DNA of 64,000 nucleotides from Emydura subglobosa (Eukaryota; Chordata; Testudines; Chelidae), in the NCBI GenBank assembly GCA_007922225.1, contig ML679989.1:19551570-19615569 (forward strand), read 5' to 3'. Shown piece after piece: positions 1 through 11,175 of the stretch. Numbering within the stretch: position 1 is the stretch's first letter; each line of letters starts with the position of its first letter. The notes beneath the pieces are model-generated. The model saw nothing but the letters and a program-made list of their open reading frames with translations, was not told the origin of the DNA and ran no database searches. The position numbers and the translations under genes are program-made.

Positions 1-375
1 AGGCGATTTCCTGCCTGTCTTCCCCTGCCTGAGGGAGTGTGGGAGATTCCCTGTCTCCCTATGCCTGAAGGGAGTGCAGGGGATCTCTTCACTGCCTCTT
101 CCTGCCTGAGAGAGCACGAGTGCTGTGGGTGATCCTCTGATTGTCTCGCTCTGTCTGAGGGAGCACTGGCAATCCCTTGATTGTCTCCCTGGGCCTGAGG
201 GGAGTGTGGGCGATCCCTTGACTGTCTCTCTCTGCTTCAGGGAGGGTGGGAGATCTCCTGTCTCCCCCTGCCTGCGACAGAGCGGGCAATCTCCTGTCTC
301 CCTGCATGAGGGAATGTGGGCGATCCCCTGACTGTCTCCCTCTGTGAGGGAGCACAAGTGATCCCCTTGTGACGC
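1..375. repeat. Minisatellite, about 40-bp units (block 1)
   Basis: Roughly nine degenerate units of 34-48 bases run from the window edge to about 375. Each contains a version of GATCCCCTGACTGTCTCCC followed by CTGCCTGAGGGAGTGTGGG. The block starts before the window, so its full length is unknown. Open frames on both strands here are by-products of the repeat. A related block lies at 1405-1745, so the two are probably parts of one mobile element or duplicated together. Confidence 0.8.
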
Positions 376-429
376 TATCTGGATTAGGGGGATCTTTTAT
401 GATATTATTTAACATCAATATTTCAAAAT

Positions 430-1090
430 TACAGTAATTCATATGAGGTATAGCATGTCAGATAACATTAGAAGGGTTCTAATTTGTTAAATATGATGAT
501 ATTGTTTATGTGTATGTGTCATATTTGTATCGTAAATTATGGATATGTTTGATATATCTGTATTTCAATTGTGCTATGTTTCTGGGTGAACCCCAGACAG
601 GATGTCAGCATCAATAAGCCTGCTTAATGGGCCATTAAAGGAACTCACAGGTACAACGAGCCCAGGGAGAGAATCCAAGGCTACCCCTTTATTAGTCACA
701 AGGATTTGCTCAGGTGACCCTGGATTCCATCATGTTTCTGTAAATTTCCACATGGCAAAGGGACATAAAAGGCTGCTGCACCACATCCATATGGTCTTCA
801 GTCCTGCTTCCTACCTCTGGACCAACTCGTCTGCAACAGAAGCTGTGAAACAAAGGACTGGGAAGCTCACCCAGGTACTGGATATACACCAGAGGAACTG
901 TACAACCCTGCAAATGCCACAATTCTACTGAAAACCTGATATATGTGGACTTTCAAATCATTGTATGTATCCTGTATTTCATTGCTTTAATCATATAACA
1001 CCTCTCACCTTGTTTGTTTCTTTCCTTTTATAATAAACCTTTCGTTTTAGTTACTAACGGATTGGCTGGCAGCGTGCTATTTTGGGTAAG
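430..1090 (+). mobile_element. LTR-like segment between the two minisatellite blocks
   Basis: This stretch resembles the end of a chelonian LTR element. A segment near 570-600 has the GGGTGAACCCCAGACA pattern I associate with such LTRs, and a polyadenylation signal AATAAA lies at about 1032 in a T-rich context. I see no coding frame with similarity to a known protein. Boundaries are estimates. The sense strand is inferred only from the AATAAA. It could instead be internal or 3' sequence of another retroelement. Confidence 0.4.
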
Positions 1091-1404
1091 ATCCAAACTC
1101 ATATTGATCTGGTAATGTGGCTGACCCTTTGGAGTCAGGACAACTTTTTGGTAAAGAGCATAGAGTTTTAATAACTTATCTCTTTACTGAGCCTAGGGGC
1201 TGACTGGTAGCCTGAGACTGAAATGCAATAAGGGGGCTGTGTAGGTTCTTGTTATTAGCTTCTTGATAACCAGTGTGGGGAATCAGAAGCACTGTTTGTG
1301 ACTGGCTGGTGAATTTATTGCAGTGTTAGCCACCAGTCTGGGAGAATCTGCTCTCCTTTTGCAGCCTGCCCTGACTTTGGCATTTTCAGGTGGCTACTCT
1401 AGGC
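1090..1404. other. Unclassified sequence, probably retroelement interior
   Basis: This stretch lies between the AATAAA-bearing LTR-like segment and the second minisatellite block. It has no coding frame and no recognised domain. Its position suggests that it belongs to the same element, but nothing in the sequence proves it. Confidence 0.3.
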
Positions 1405-1745
1405 ACAGACGGGTCTCTCCCTGCCTGAGGCAGTGTGGGTGATCCTCTGACTGTCTTCACCTTCCTGACACAGTGCGGGTAATCCTTTGTCTCCCTGTTT
1501 GAGGGAATACAGGCAATCCCCTGACTGTCTCCCAGTGTGAGGGGAGCACAGGCGATCCCCTTACTTTTTCTCCCTGTCTGAGAGAGTGGGGGCGATCGTC
1601 TGACTGTCTCCCCATGCCTGAGGAAGTGTGGGAGATCCCCTGTCTCCCCCTGCCTGACCAAGTGCGAATGATCCCTGATTGTCTCCCCCTGCCCGAGGGA
1701 GTGTGGGCAATTTCCTGACTGTTTTCCGCTGCTTGGGGTATTGCT
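1405..1745. repeat. Minisatellite, about 40-bp units (block 2)
   Basis: About nine units of 34-41 bases share the same core as the block at 1-375 (GATCCCCTGACTGTCTCCC, then CTGCCTGAGGGAGTGTGGG). Units differ from one another by point changes and small indels. The minus-strand open frame across it reads through the repeat and is not a gene. Confidence 0.8.
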
Positions 1746-2200
1746 TATTTTGCCCTGAAAGGGGTTTGCCAGACTACTCCTCAAGAGAGTAACTGGACTT
1801 GGAAACATCGAGGAGGGCCCCTATGCCGTGGGGACTTTTCCCACTGTGAGTATTGCCTGTTGCTGCTACAGAGAGTTTACCCCCTGGGAGAATTGGCACC
1901 CTCATCACCTCCCTACACTCAAGCAGCTTCAGGGCTGCAATGCCTCATGAAGGTATGTAGGTTCCTTCACATTGCAGAGCTCACTAGTGTAGAATAAACA
2001 GGACTTGCGAATCCAGGGAAATCCACACTGGGCATTGTGTTACTAACTATAGGGTTGTATGATGTTACTGATGTACCCACTCCAAATCCTTTCCCCTTCC
2101 CTTTGTAGTCTTCCTGTATATTTCATCTTGTAAATAAACTGTACAGTATTTGTTGGTTCATCCATTACATAGGTGTCAGAAGAGTATACGTATGAGATAT
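1746..2200 (+). mobile_element. LTR-like end with possible primer-binding site
   Basis: An AATAAA signal at about 2132 is followed within 40 bases by the sequence AGGTGTCAGAAGAG near 2170. That resembles the TGGTGTCAGAAG primer-binding start of ERV-L-type elements. The arrangement (polyadenylation signal, short tail, putative PBS) fits the 3' part of a plus-strand LTR. No gag frame follows, because an unrelated minus-strand LINE begins at about 2364. Family assignment is tentative. Confidence 0.35.
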
Positions 2201-2363
2201 CAGGCCAGTCATAGGGGTAAGTACCAGGTCAGGGATAGTTGAAACCACACAGGGGAGGTATGGTAGGGTTCCTGACTCCCTTAAACAGTCAGGTGGGGGC
2301 ACTGCTAGTTAGTAGCTAAGAACCCAGGCCATTGAAACCCACTGCACCCAAAGCAGAGGGATA

Positions 2364-2606
2364 TCAGATAAGGGCTCCTGTTGAAGATTCTCTGCCCCTA
2401 GTAGTATGGTAACGTGTAAAACCCCCTTGTAGATGTATGATTTTATATCTGCCCATATTGAAACACATATTGTTTTCTTGTGCCCATTTTACTAAGCAAT
2501 CCAGATAAGTCTGTATCAATGACCTGTCTTCTTCAATACTTCCCACTCCTCCAAGCTTCGTGTCACATACAAACTTGATCAGGAATGATTTTATGTTTCC
2601 TTCCAA
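2364..2606 (-). pseudogene. CR1-type reverse transcriptase fragment (palm and thumb)
   Basis: The 80-residue frame has CDTKLGG at about residues 14-20, the degenerate form of the catalytic DD-TKLGG motif of CR1 ORF2. It is followed by a cysteine- and lysine-rich stretch typical of the segment after the active site (KWAQENNMCFNMGRYKIIHL). The expected aspartates are partly lost, so the enzyme is dead. It would have copied its RNA at a nicked target. Confidence 0.7.
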
Positions 2607-3959
2607 GTCACTGATAATAATGTTGAATAGCCTAGGGCCTAGACCAATCCCTGCAGGACCCCACTAGAAACAAACCTGCTCCATGATGAGTCCCTGTTAA
2701 TCGTTACATTTTAAGGCTTATTTATTGCTATTTTTTAATCCATTTAACATGTACCATGTTGATTTTATATTATTCTAATTTCTGAATCAAATTGTTGTAT
2801 GGTACCAAATCAAATCCTTTATAGAATTCAAAGTATGTTACATCAATTGTATTACCTTTATGAAACATACTTTTAATTTAATGGAAAAACAGATATCAAG
2901 TTAAGATCCATTTCCCATAAATTCATGTTAATTTGGCATTAGTTATATTGCCCTCCTTTAATTCTTTATCAATCAAGTTCCATATTAGCTTTTCCATTAT
3001 TTTGCCCAGATCAATGCCAGGCTGACAGGTCTGTATTTATCTGAGTTGTCCCATTTACCCTTTTAAATACTGGCACAACAGTAGCTTTCTTCCATTGCTC
3101 TGGAATTTCCCCAATGTTCTACAAATTAGTGAAAATCAACACTAACAGTCCAGAGAGCTCCTTGGGCAGCTCTTATAAAACTCTTGCTTGCAAGTTAACT
3201 GGCCTATTGATTTCAAAATATCTTATTTTATAGCTATTGTTCAATATCCTTCTGAGTTACTCTTGGAATAGAAAGTATTTCATTGTCATCATATGATCTG
3301 AATACATAAACTGGCTTTTTCCCAAAATATGGAACAGAAATATTTATTGAGCACTCCTACCTTTTCTACATTATTATTGATATATTTACTGACAATTCTA
3401 CCATTCTCATTTAGTAATGGACCATTGTAAGGATTCTTTTTGTACTTAACGAGGCTGGCCTTAAATATCTCTCTATATCTTTTTCCTTCCCTTATCCATT
3501 TTCTACAGTTCCCAGCTTCTAGTTTATGTTCATTGCTATCAGCTTCCCCTTTTTTCCATTTCTCATATGTTTAAAAAAAAATGTATAGCTGCTTTTATTC
3601 CCCTCTAAGCCAGGCTGTTTCTTTTAGCCAATGTAGCCTTCTTCCTGATTGTGGGATTCTAGTTTTTGGGGATCTAACAAAATGTTCTTCAACAATTCCC
3701 AATTATCATTTTGCCCACGCAAATAAATTAAATAAATTATAACCATTGATTTTAACATTCCAGTCATGTTAATCTTCCCACCTAGTTTCAGTAATACCAA
3801 CCAAGTCAAATTTATGCTAATAAATGAGCATTTCCAATTCTTGTTCCTAGCAGTAGTGCGTAGACACTTAAAGAATTTTCTCTCTTCACATCCCTTGGTG
3901 CCTTGATAAATTTTGTTCTCAACATTTTGAGCTAAATGAGTGCACATTTGTTTCACCTT

Positions 3960-4350
3960 TTCATCCTCCCTTTTTGTTATCAGTTGTATGTCCTACTGAC
4001 TACACTAGCCAGCCTGTCTCCTAGCATATTGATTCCCCTTCTACTGAAATGGAGGTCATCCAAACTGTATAGCCCCTTCTTCCCACAAAAGGGGGACCAG
4101 CGTTGCACAAAACCAAACCCTTTACCTTACACCACTTACATAGTCAGCGATTCACTTCCAAAAACTTCCGTCTTCCTTCACTTGCGGGACAGATTGGCTC
4201 TCCAATAAGAACACTTGAGCATTTTTTTTCTTTAGCTCCCTTCTGAGTTCCCCAAAGTCATTTGTAATCTGTGAGGTATCACATTAAGCAGTGTTCTTAG
4301 TGCCGATATGCACCATTACCAATGGAGCCTTGCCTGCCACCTCCGAAGCG
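3960..4350 (-). pseudogene. Esterase-like ORF1 remnant of the CR1-like LINE
   Basis: On the minus strand near 4300-4320 the bases encode a degenerate form of the HVGTND block known from SGNH-hydrolase domains of CR1-type ORF1 proteins. Downstream segments correspond to the rest of that domain, up to the junction with ORF2 at about 3950. Several stops break it. The plus-strand frames here are shadows. The identification rests on one short block plus its position just upstream of an ORF2 remnant. Confidence 0.5.
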
Positions 4351-4500
4351 TATCAAGTCTTAGAGTGACATCTCATGTCTTGGCTCTATACCGGTCGCCC
4401 CCTCTCCTGTTTTCTGTCTTCCCCTTGCAGAAAGTTCTTTCTGTTCTTCTTAGTACAGAATCCCCAGCAAGGATCGGCTGTCTTCCTTAGACAGTTGGAA

Positions 4501-5085
4501 ATCTCTCTGTGGGCGAGCTTGCTTGTATTTGCAATCATCAGCATGTTCTCAGCATGAAAACTGCGGAAATTGTCTCTGAAGATTCAGTTGGCCAAATGGA
4601 ATGGGCACAGAGGTTCAAGTCCTGCATCCAAATTCTGGCTCTACCATTACATCAGGGGAGCAATGAGGGCAATGTATCAATGTTCCCATTGCGCACCCCA
4701 TGTGTACCCAGTTCATAATGGGAAATCTGATGATCTAATCCGCGGACTGCATTCAAAGTTCTTTCTAAGGGTGCGTCTCTGTCCCTTGCCAGCTGATATT
4801 CCTGGTGCAATTCCCCCCACCCCATGTTTGAGCCATCGGGTTAGCCTTGAAAATGCTACAGCTCAACTTCGAGGAAATGTTGGCAGCCCAACACAGCATT
4901 ATCAGCAATGTATCCTGTCCTCATGACATTGACATCATCTGCTTGCAGGAGATGGTGGCCAAAGACAGACAATGTCACACATCACTGATGACTGCTCTCT
5001 GACCGGATCTGTTGGTGGTCTAAGGCACTAGGCTTCACTGATGAGGCTGTTGCAAACTGGGTTTGCAAGCTCCCCGTCCGATAAG
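4501..5085. other. Unclassified sequence
   Basis: No coding similarity, RNA gene or named repeat is recognised here. The overlapping plus-strand frames of 60-118 residues look like chance openings because none has a recognisable domain. Confidence 0.5.
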
Positions 5086-5089
5086 AAGA

Positions 5090-5250
5090 TTAATTCAATG
5101 TGTGGCCTTATGCAAGCTGCTTTGCTTTTCTGTCTCTGTTTCCCCACCTGTAAGAATGGAGGTGATGATAATACTCTCCTATTTCAAAGTGGAGTTCTTA
5201 TTCATTGCAAGGTTTGGATGCTATGTAATAAATAAGGCCTGGGCTATACA
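5090..5250 (+). mobile_element. MIR/CORE-type SINE fragment
   Basis: The stretch has the order seen in amniote CORE-SINEs: CTGTTTCCCCACCTGTAAGAATGG near 5138-5160, then a GATGATAATA segment. The tRNA-like head is missing or unrecognisable. It is a non-coding retroposon relic. Confidence 0.6.
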
Positions 5251-5659
5251 TTGACCATGAGGATAGAAACAAATATTGAACAAGTTGCCTTATTCACTGA
5301 GCATGGCACTGTTCACCAAATGAGGTAGCGGTCCCTCCCGTGGGAAGCAAGTAAGTAGGTAACCACAGACTGTCATGAGAGATATGCAGATGGGGGCTGA
5401 ATTAAGGTTTCATTCACATCTTACGTTCTGAAACTTCCTCCCATTTAAGTATTTGACTTCACAACCTTAGTAATATTCTTTCAACATATTTTATTTGTGT
5501 GTAATATTCCATGGTTTTTTAAAAGGCAAATGGCATAAACAAATTCTATTTTGTGTGACTCTAGCAACCCCCACATCCTGTATCATCCACAAGGAAAGTA
5601 GCCAGGGACTTTCAGCATTGCAGCACAGACCTCTACCACCCCTGAACTAACTGCATTAG

Positions 5660-6255
5660 TTAGTGAGACAAGGTGCATGAGGGAATATCTTTTATTGGAC
5701 CAAACTCTGTTGGCGAGAGAGACGAGCCTTCGAGCCACACAAAGCTCTTCTTCATGTTTAGGAAGGGTACTCCCAGCATCACAGCAAAACTGAAGATGGA
5801 ACAGATTGTTTAGCATAAGTAGCTAGCACATATTGTAAGGGACCATTCAAGGTAGAGTGGTCCATTAACACCTCTGCAAAAAGAGAGAGTTAGTGGGTCA
5901 CAGATTGTTGTAATAAACCATAAATCCAGTGTCTCTGTTCAGTCCATGATTTTTACTGTCTAGTAGAGAAATGAATTTAAGCTCTTGTCTGTTGTGCAGG
6001 CTTCCTTTGAGGATGAGGACTGATAGGTCTGATATAAAGTGATCACTTTGTGAAGTGTTTACCCACAGGTGATAGGGTGTTTTTGTCGTTTATCATTTTC
6101 CTGTGTGAGTTCATTTGAGAGTGTAGTGAGTGTCTGGTTTCACCCACATAGTTGTTAGTGGGGCATTTAGTGCATTGGATGAGACATACCACATGTTGTG
6201 TTAGGCAAGTGTGGGAGCCGTGGATCTTGAAAGGTGTATTGTGTAGTATCAACTA
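5660..6255 (-). mobile_element. Penelope-like element 3' part
   Basis: The minus strand carries the 3' part of a Penelope-like element: a GIY-YIG endonuclease remnant (6043-6252), then the end of the frame, then the 3' tail at 5660-5780. The tail has the same core (GAAGAGCTCTGTGT, then GGTCCAATAAAAGATAT) found at 32.8, 44.6, 51.1 and 54.4 kb. The reverse transcriptase part is absent, so it is a truncated insertion. Comparison with the copy at 50.77-51.21 kb, which shares the CTTCACAAAG to GAAATCTG segments, supports the call. Confidence 0.75.
6043..6252 (-). pseudogene. GIY-YIG endonuclease remnant of a Penelope-like element
   Basis: The 69-residue frame reads VVCLIQCTKCPTNNYVGETRHSL at residues 21-43, which has the Y/C-LIQC...C...YVGET spacing of the Penelope GIY-YIG domain. 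NSHRKMI follows at residues 48-54 and PVGKHF at 62-67. In the family this nuclease nicks the target DNA. The first tyrosine of the GIY motif is replaced by cysteine, and the frame stops soon after KHFTK, so it is a fossil. Confidence 0.8.
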
Positions 6256-7855
6256 AAGCCCTTCACAAAGGGTTGCAAGAAGTTTTATAATGGAAAGTTT
6301 TAGGAGTCACTGTAGCCCCTCCTATAATAATCCTTCTTCCTCGACCCGTGAGCCTCTGTGCACCCTCTTCTGCTGGAATTATTTATGCGCCTCTCGTGTG
6401 TAATCTATGTGGGCAATCCCATTTTACAGTAAAAAGGACCTTGATTGGGCTCTCATTGCTCAGGCAGACAGACAGACCATGTAGTGAGCCTATCAGACGA
6501 GTATCTGTTTGTGTACTGAAAGTAATGAACTATGCAGAAAAGTATATAAGTCCCCATAAAACAAAAATTTAAGTCCAGCATCCTTCCCTGTTCACTTCAT
6601 AGATTTGATACTTACTGTAATATAAAACACATGGAAAGATTTAATGAACAGATTCTAATTAAGATGAAACTCAAAGAACTCACTTAAAGATTCCCTCAGA
6701 AATCATTAGCGGATCCTTTAAAATCAGCTCTTTCTGGTCCCTCACTCTCCCTTCGCCTATTCCTTCAGTGAGCTTGCTGACAGCGCCTGAGTTGTGTTTC
6801 CTTAGGTACACTGTTCCATCAATACGTCGGGATACCATGCTCCCTCAGGCTGCAGCCATGCTCACATTCTCAAAGTGTGAGCTCTGTCTGGCTCAGATTT
6901 CCAGCTGAACAGCTCTCCCAGAACTCGTGTGACACTGACCAGGTTGAGCCTGCTTAAGTATGTGTATGTAGGCATACAGCGGAGCAGCCCAGACAAATCT
7001 AGACAGGATATGTTATAACCCCAGACACAGAGATACTCCAACATTTTGCTTTAAACTCTTTGGGTCAAATTATGTTCACATTGACTGCTTTGTAATCTGG
7101 AGTAACTTCACTTACCAAACTATGAACTCATCTTGCCTCACAAGGGAAGCAGTATTGGGCCTGGTCAGTATTCATTTGTGAGATCTCCAAAAGAAATGTA
7201 AAGTGCTGCAAAAATTAGTGTTTGTGAGTCAATAGGTGGTGCTCTCTCTCTTGTGGTTCAGTGCTAACCCACTGCCCAATGTGATGTGTGGATGCACTGT
7301 GTTGCTGCAGGTGCTCTCTTTGTGAAACACATCAAACTAACGTACTCAATGATAGATCCCATAGCAGTTTCTGCAAGAGTACAGAGGTGAGACCTATATC
7401 ATTGGAAAATTCCCATTTAAGTTATAGCTGTCCAACTACTAAAATTATCCTACAGTTTCAAATACCTACAGTATTTTTCTCCCCCATTCTAAACTATTAT
7501 TTACTGTTACTGGCCACTGTTAAGCTGCTGATGTTGCATTCCCGCCCAGGAGGTGGCTGAATTTCAGTGCTGTGTGAATTGATTTGTGTTTGTGTGTGTG
7601 TGTATTTAAGCATGTAGATCTGTGCATTATAGTTTAAAAGTCTGGCTGACTTTTTCACAGCCACGACTTTGGTCTTCAAAAGATATTGAATTTTATGAAG
7701 CATGGAAGTACCCAGAGGGTTAATTGCTAACAAAACGAAGTCATTTTAAATGACAAAATAGGGTTTTACAAACCAAGAGTGTTGATTTAGGTCCTTAAAC
7801 CTTACAGATTTACACAATATATTTATTATACTAAATGTTATTAAACTAAGAACTT
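6256..7855. other. Unclassified sequence
   Basis: No gene or repeat family is recognised. A (TG)n microsatellite of about 20 bases lies near 7583-7603. Short frames at 6348, 6862, 7288 and 7497 show no domain and no consistent coding signature. Confidence 0.5.
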
Positions 7856-8560
7856 TTTTTTATAACACTGTTATTTTTTGAACATTTTTACATTTTTTAA
7901 TTGTTTAGTTTTTTTTTAACTTTTGTAGTATTAATTTCTACAAAAGCTTTTTTTAAACTTTTTTTTAAGTTACGTATTTTTGTTTTTAATTTATTATATA
8001 TAAGCTTTATTATATTATTTTTGGCTATTATAATTTTTAACATTTTACTGGCAACATGGTTTTGTAATTATAAAACTTTTTATTCGTTTTTATTTAGAGT
8101 GCTGTGTTTTTTAGCTACTGTTTTTACTGAGCGGATTTATTATGCATTTTATTTATTTTTTGAGATGGTGTATTGTGCTTGTAAAATCTGAGCCACCAAG
8201 TATAATATTTGCAACACAGCTACCTTAATTTGTGCTTTGTTAAAATTTTTTTACATTTAAAGTGTATTCTAAGTTCCTTTTATTAACATTTCAGAAAAGC
8301 AGAAGTGCAAGTGTGTGTGTGGGAGGGTGGGGGGAGAAGCAACTGCTTGATTTTTTTTTTTTTAATTTTATTTTTAGACAATTATTTTTTTGTTTTTTTT
8401 GTTTTGTTGTTGGGTTGGGTTTTTTTTGAGCATTTCTTGGAGGGAGTTCAATTGGTTCTGTACCCCCATGGAAGATGCCTTTTAATGTTCTATTTTTTTA
8501 TGGTCCTGATTTACTTTATACTGATTTTATTTAGGGAGGTTATTAACTCCTGATCTGTTG
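7856..8560. repeat. T-rich, strand-asymmetric tract
   Basis: The plus strand is strongly enriched in T with many runs of 5-12 T. Examples are 7852-7862, 7909-7917, 8351-8363 and 8386-8420. The open frames at 7901-8191 and 8305-8553 are F/L/I-rich simply because of the base composition. A short GTGTGTGTG/GGGAGGGTGGGGGG stretch sits at 8310-8335. Confidence 0.6.
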
Positions 8561-9005
8561 CAGATCAGAGGTAACCACTGTTACATGCTTTTTATAAAAG
8601 CCAAATTGCAGCTGCATCCTTTTTAGTTGGGCTACAAGGATTATACACGATGAGGTACTGAGCCAATTTATCCTTTAGGTCCAAAATAGTACGGACATCT
8701 GTGAGGGCCTGATCTATCCATGGATTAGGCCTGAATTATTGTAAAATATCTGTGAAAGAGGTAGCTTCCTTAACGAAAGGGAGGGTGAACAGTATATTAA
8801 GGTCCTCCTCCAAGGGGTAAGGATCTTTGGGCTGTTTCCTTTTAAACATTTTGTGTTTGCCAAAACTCTGGTACAGTATGAGCTCCTATACCAGGGAGGC
8901 AGCAAAGGAGACAGTTTAACACAGTGAAGCCCCCTCTGTGCACTCAGTTTGGTCAAGAAAATTTCCCTGCACAGATTCCCTGGGTTCCAATGTGTAAACA
9001 ACACG
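8561..9005. other. Unclassified sequence, possibly retroelement interior
   Basis: No domain is recognised. The segment lies between the T-rich tract and the leader repeats beside a minus-strand LTR, so it may be internal sequence of that element. Confidence 0.3.
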
Positions 9006-9009
9006 TGGT

Positions 9010-9160
9010 GCGAACTCCTAACGTGCTGGCAGCGTAAGTTCACACACTCCGCACGCAGTGCGAACTCCTAATGTGTGAGTACTCAACACACAATGCAAAC
9101 TCCTAATGTGTGAGTAACAGTGACTGTCACGTAGTACGAGCTCCTTTGTGCAGTGACTGG
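9010..9160. repeat. Short tandem units with GCGAACTCCTAA core
   Basis: Four units begin at about 9010, 9060, 9095 and 9136, each with a version of GCGAACTCCTAAYGTG followed by a GT-rich spacer. Spacings are 50, 35 and 41 bases. The block lies just beyond the 3' side of the minus-strand LTR, where the leader of an ERV would be. Confidence 0.6.
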
Positions 9161-9324
9161 AGTTACAATATTGGCGCAGCAACAATGCCCTGCCCATGGC
9201 AATTTCCAAAACAAGGTACCTTTCTTAATGACGTGCACACCAGATTCACAATAACTGAGAGGTATGCCAATATTCCCCCGTTCGCAATTCTCCAACAAAA
9301 TGTTATACTTATAAAATAAACAGC

Positions 9325-9800
9325 AGGATCTTATTTAGGGGGACAAGGCAATACGCCACGTTTATTGTGAATACAAAAATTTTACAAAGCAATTGCCTAC
9401 ACACACACACGCACACACAAAGTTCTACAAAGATGAAGTATAGTTACCAGCCGTAGTTGCTTGTGTTAGTCCACTTGTCAGGTGGCTAAGCAGGAGGGAG
9501 GGAGCAGGGGTCTGCCGGTGCGCACCAATGCTCCTGGAGGATGATTGTAGAACCAAACCCAAAGTCCTCATCTTTTTGTCCCCTTTTATAGGGGTGAGCT
9601 CTTATGCCATTCTATGGGTTCTGCTTTGTCATGTTGCATCTGGTGTGATTATGAGTCACCCACATTTTGCAAGTATGACCATTGTTGTTATTTATTACAG
9701 TTTATTTAGTTTTTCTTTTTTGAGGTGCATTCCAAGGTTATTAGGGTGGGCATTCTTTGGCCATCTGGGTCGTCGTAAAAGTTGCTTTTTACTTTTTTAA
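9325..9800 (-). mobile_element. LTR, minus orientation
   Basis: On the minus strand a TATA-like box (complement of 9582-9595, CCTATAAAAGGGG) is followed about 220 bases later by AATAAA (complement of 9361-9366). This is the promoter to polyadenylation spacing expected across an LTR R region. A CA-rich microsatellite is embedded at 9401-9418. The outer boundaries are estimates, and no target-site duplication was identified. Confidence 0.5.
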
Positions 9801-10255
9801 ACATTTGAGGCTAGCGCCTTTTTTGGTCTTACATACATACATTACTTATTCATTTATTTCCATACTCATTTTTTAACATTTACTTCAATGGAAGACGCAA
9901 GTGTCTTTTAGAAACAATAACATTTTTTTAAATTTAAAACATTCACTATTATTACAAAACACCGTCATTTAGCATTGAATTTTTTTGTTTTAGAACATTT
10001 GCTGATGTTACTTTAAACAGTGATTTAAAAACATGCGTACTTTAACAACAGCAACAGTTTCACAGGATGATCTTTGGTAATCCTACAAACAGGATAATCA
10101 GTGACCAGATGTTAGTTTTGGACAACTTATTGATAGCGAACAGATCACCCTACGTACCCAAAATGCACAGCCTCATAGAAACTGCTGTGGTGGTTTGTCA
10201 CGTACCAAAAGAATAAGGGTATTTCACATAGAATCAATATAACAGAAACAAGCTT
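9801..10255. other. Unclassified AT-rich sequence
   Basis: This stretch between the LTR and the Gypsy leader has no coding frame and no recognised repeat. It may include U3 sequence of the preceding LTR. Confidence 0.4.
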
Positions 10256-10907
10256 TGGGCCTACAAGGTGAGGGTTGAGGAGCAGCTCCAGGCCCGGAAA
10301 GCCATGCCCAGCTGCCCCTGCTAGAGATGTTCACAGTGGAGGCCAAGGGAGCAGCTTAGCTCAGTCTGGGCAGACAGATCAGGAGAGCAATTGTGTGCTG
10401 CAGGCTCCAGCTGAGAAGCAGCAGAGGCCCTATGTGGCCGGGATCAGGCCCCACTGTGGGGTCACCACAGGACCTTCAACTATAAGGGTCGACAACAATG
10501 AGCCACGACTGAGAGAGGAAGACCCAATGGAGCACGACCAGAGAGGACTCCAGCAGGGTCTCCAAAGTGAACCAGCGGCACCAAGAGAGGAACAGAAGCT
10601 GGGGTAGGAAGTGGCCCAGGGAGCAGACATAGTTGCACTCACTCCCTAGGCTGCACTTTTTGAACTACTATTTACTGGGCCCTGGGTTTGAACCTGGTGG
10701 AGCAGGAAGGGCCCGGGTTACTCTGCCCCTGGCCACAGACTCTTGCCAGTTGCTGACACAGCCCAGAGTATTGCCCCTAGGTGGTACTGCCAGGCTTGAC
10801 CACCAAACATCTCCCCTCCCCGCGACATGTGGTGGAGAATGTGGGCAATGCCTCGATCCTGTCGGGAGGACAACCAGAATACCAACTGAACTGGCTCAAA
10901 AGAGGCG

Positions 10908-11160
10908 ATGAAAACTGGAAAGCTACTGAAATGGATTCTGGAGAACCAGCAACAACAAGCAGCCTGACAACAGCAACAACAGGGCCAGATACTACAACTC
11001 AGCAGCAACAGCAAGCTGTCCAGCAGCTGCAGCAGCAGAAGCAGCTGCCCAACGTCAGGCACAGAAGCAATGCCTGATCCAACAGGTGGCAGTGCTATTG
11101 TAGCCCCTGGGAGCATCCGACACCATGACTCTCTGGCCCTAGAGGACGTCCCCCACCGAG
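10908..11160 (+). pseudogene. Gypsy gag N-terminal remnant, glutamine-rich
   Basis: CAG/CAA runs at 10948-11090 encode polyglutamine in shifting frames. One frame reads QQQQQAVQQLQQQKQL, and the next glutamine-rich block (RQAQKQCLIQQ) is in a different frame, so at least one base has been lost or gained. A stop also interrupts the first Q block. Such Q-rich coiled-coil starts precede the capsid in Gmr1-like gag proteins. Confidence 0.55.
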
Positions 11161-11175
11161 TTACCCATCAGGCTT

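Larger units (their letters stand above)
2364..4500 (-). mobile_element. CR1-like LINE, minus strand, decayed ORF1 plus ORF2
   Basis: Read on the minus strand this is one decayed non-LTR retrotransposon. Going from 4500 leftwards, an SGNH/esterase-like ORF1 remnant is followed by a truncated endonuclease region, the linker and reverse transcriptase. Near 2640-2660 the translation resembles the conserved stretch before the RT palm motif, and at 2540-2590 it reads FVCDTKLGGVGSIEE, a degenerate F-DD-TKLGG motif. Many stops and frameshifts break it. It lacks the CR1 3' UTR, so it is truncated or interrupted at about 2364. The family is inferred from protein-level similarity only. Confidence 0.75.

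Noticed and set aside
1..1745. Minisatellites as a possible CRISPR array
   Set aside because: Units are about 40 bases with no conserved repeat plus unique spacer pattern, the surroundings are vertebrate retroelements, and no cas genes exist.
7901..8553. Hydrophobic frames as membrane proteins
   Set aside because: F/L/I content is a direct result of T runs.
9401..9418. CA repeat as a distinct feature
   Set aside because: Ordinary microsatellite within the LTR; noted there only.
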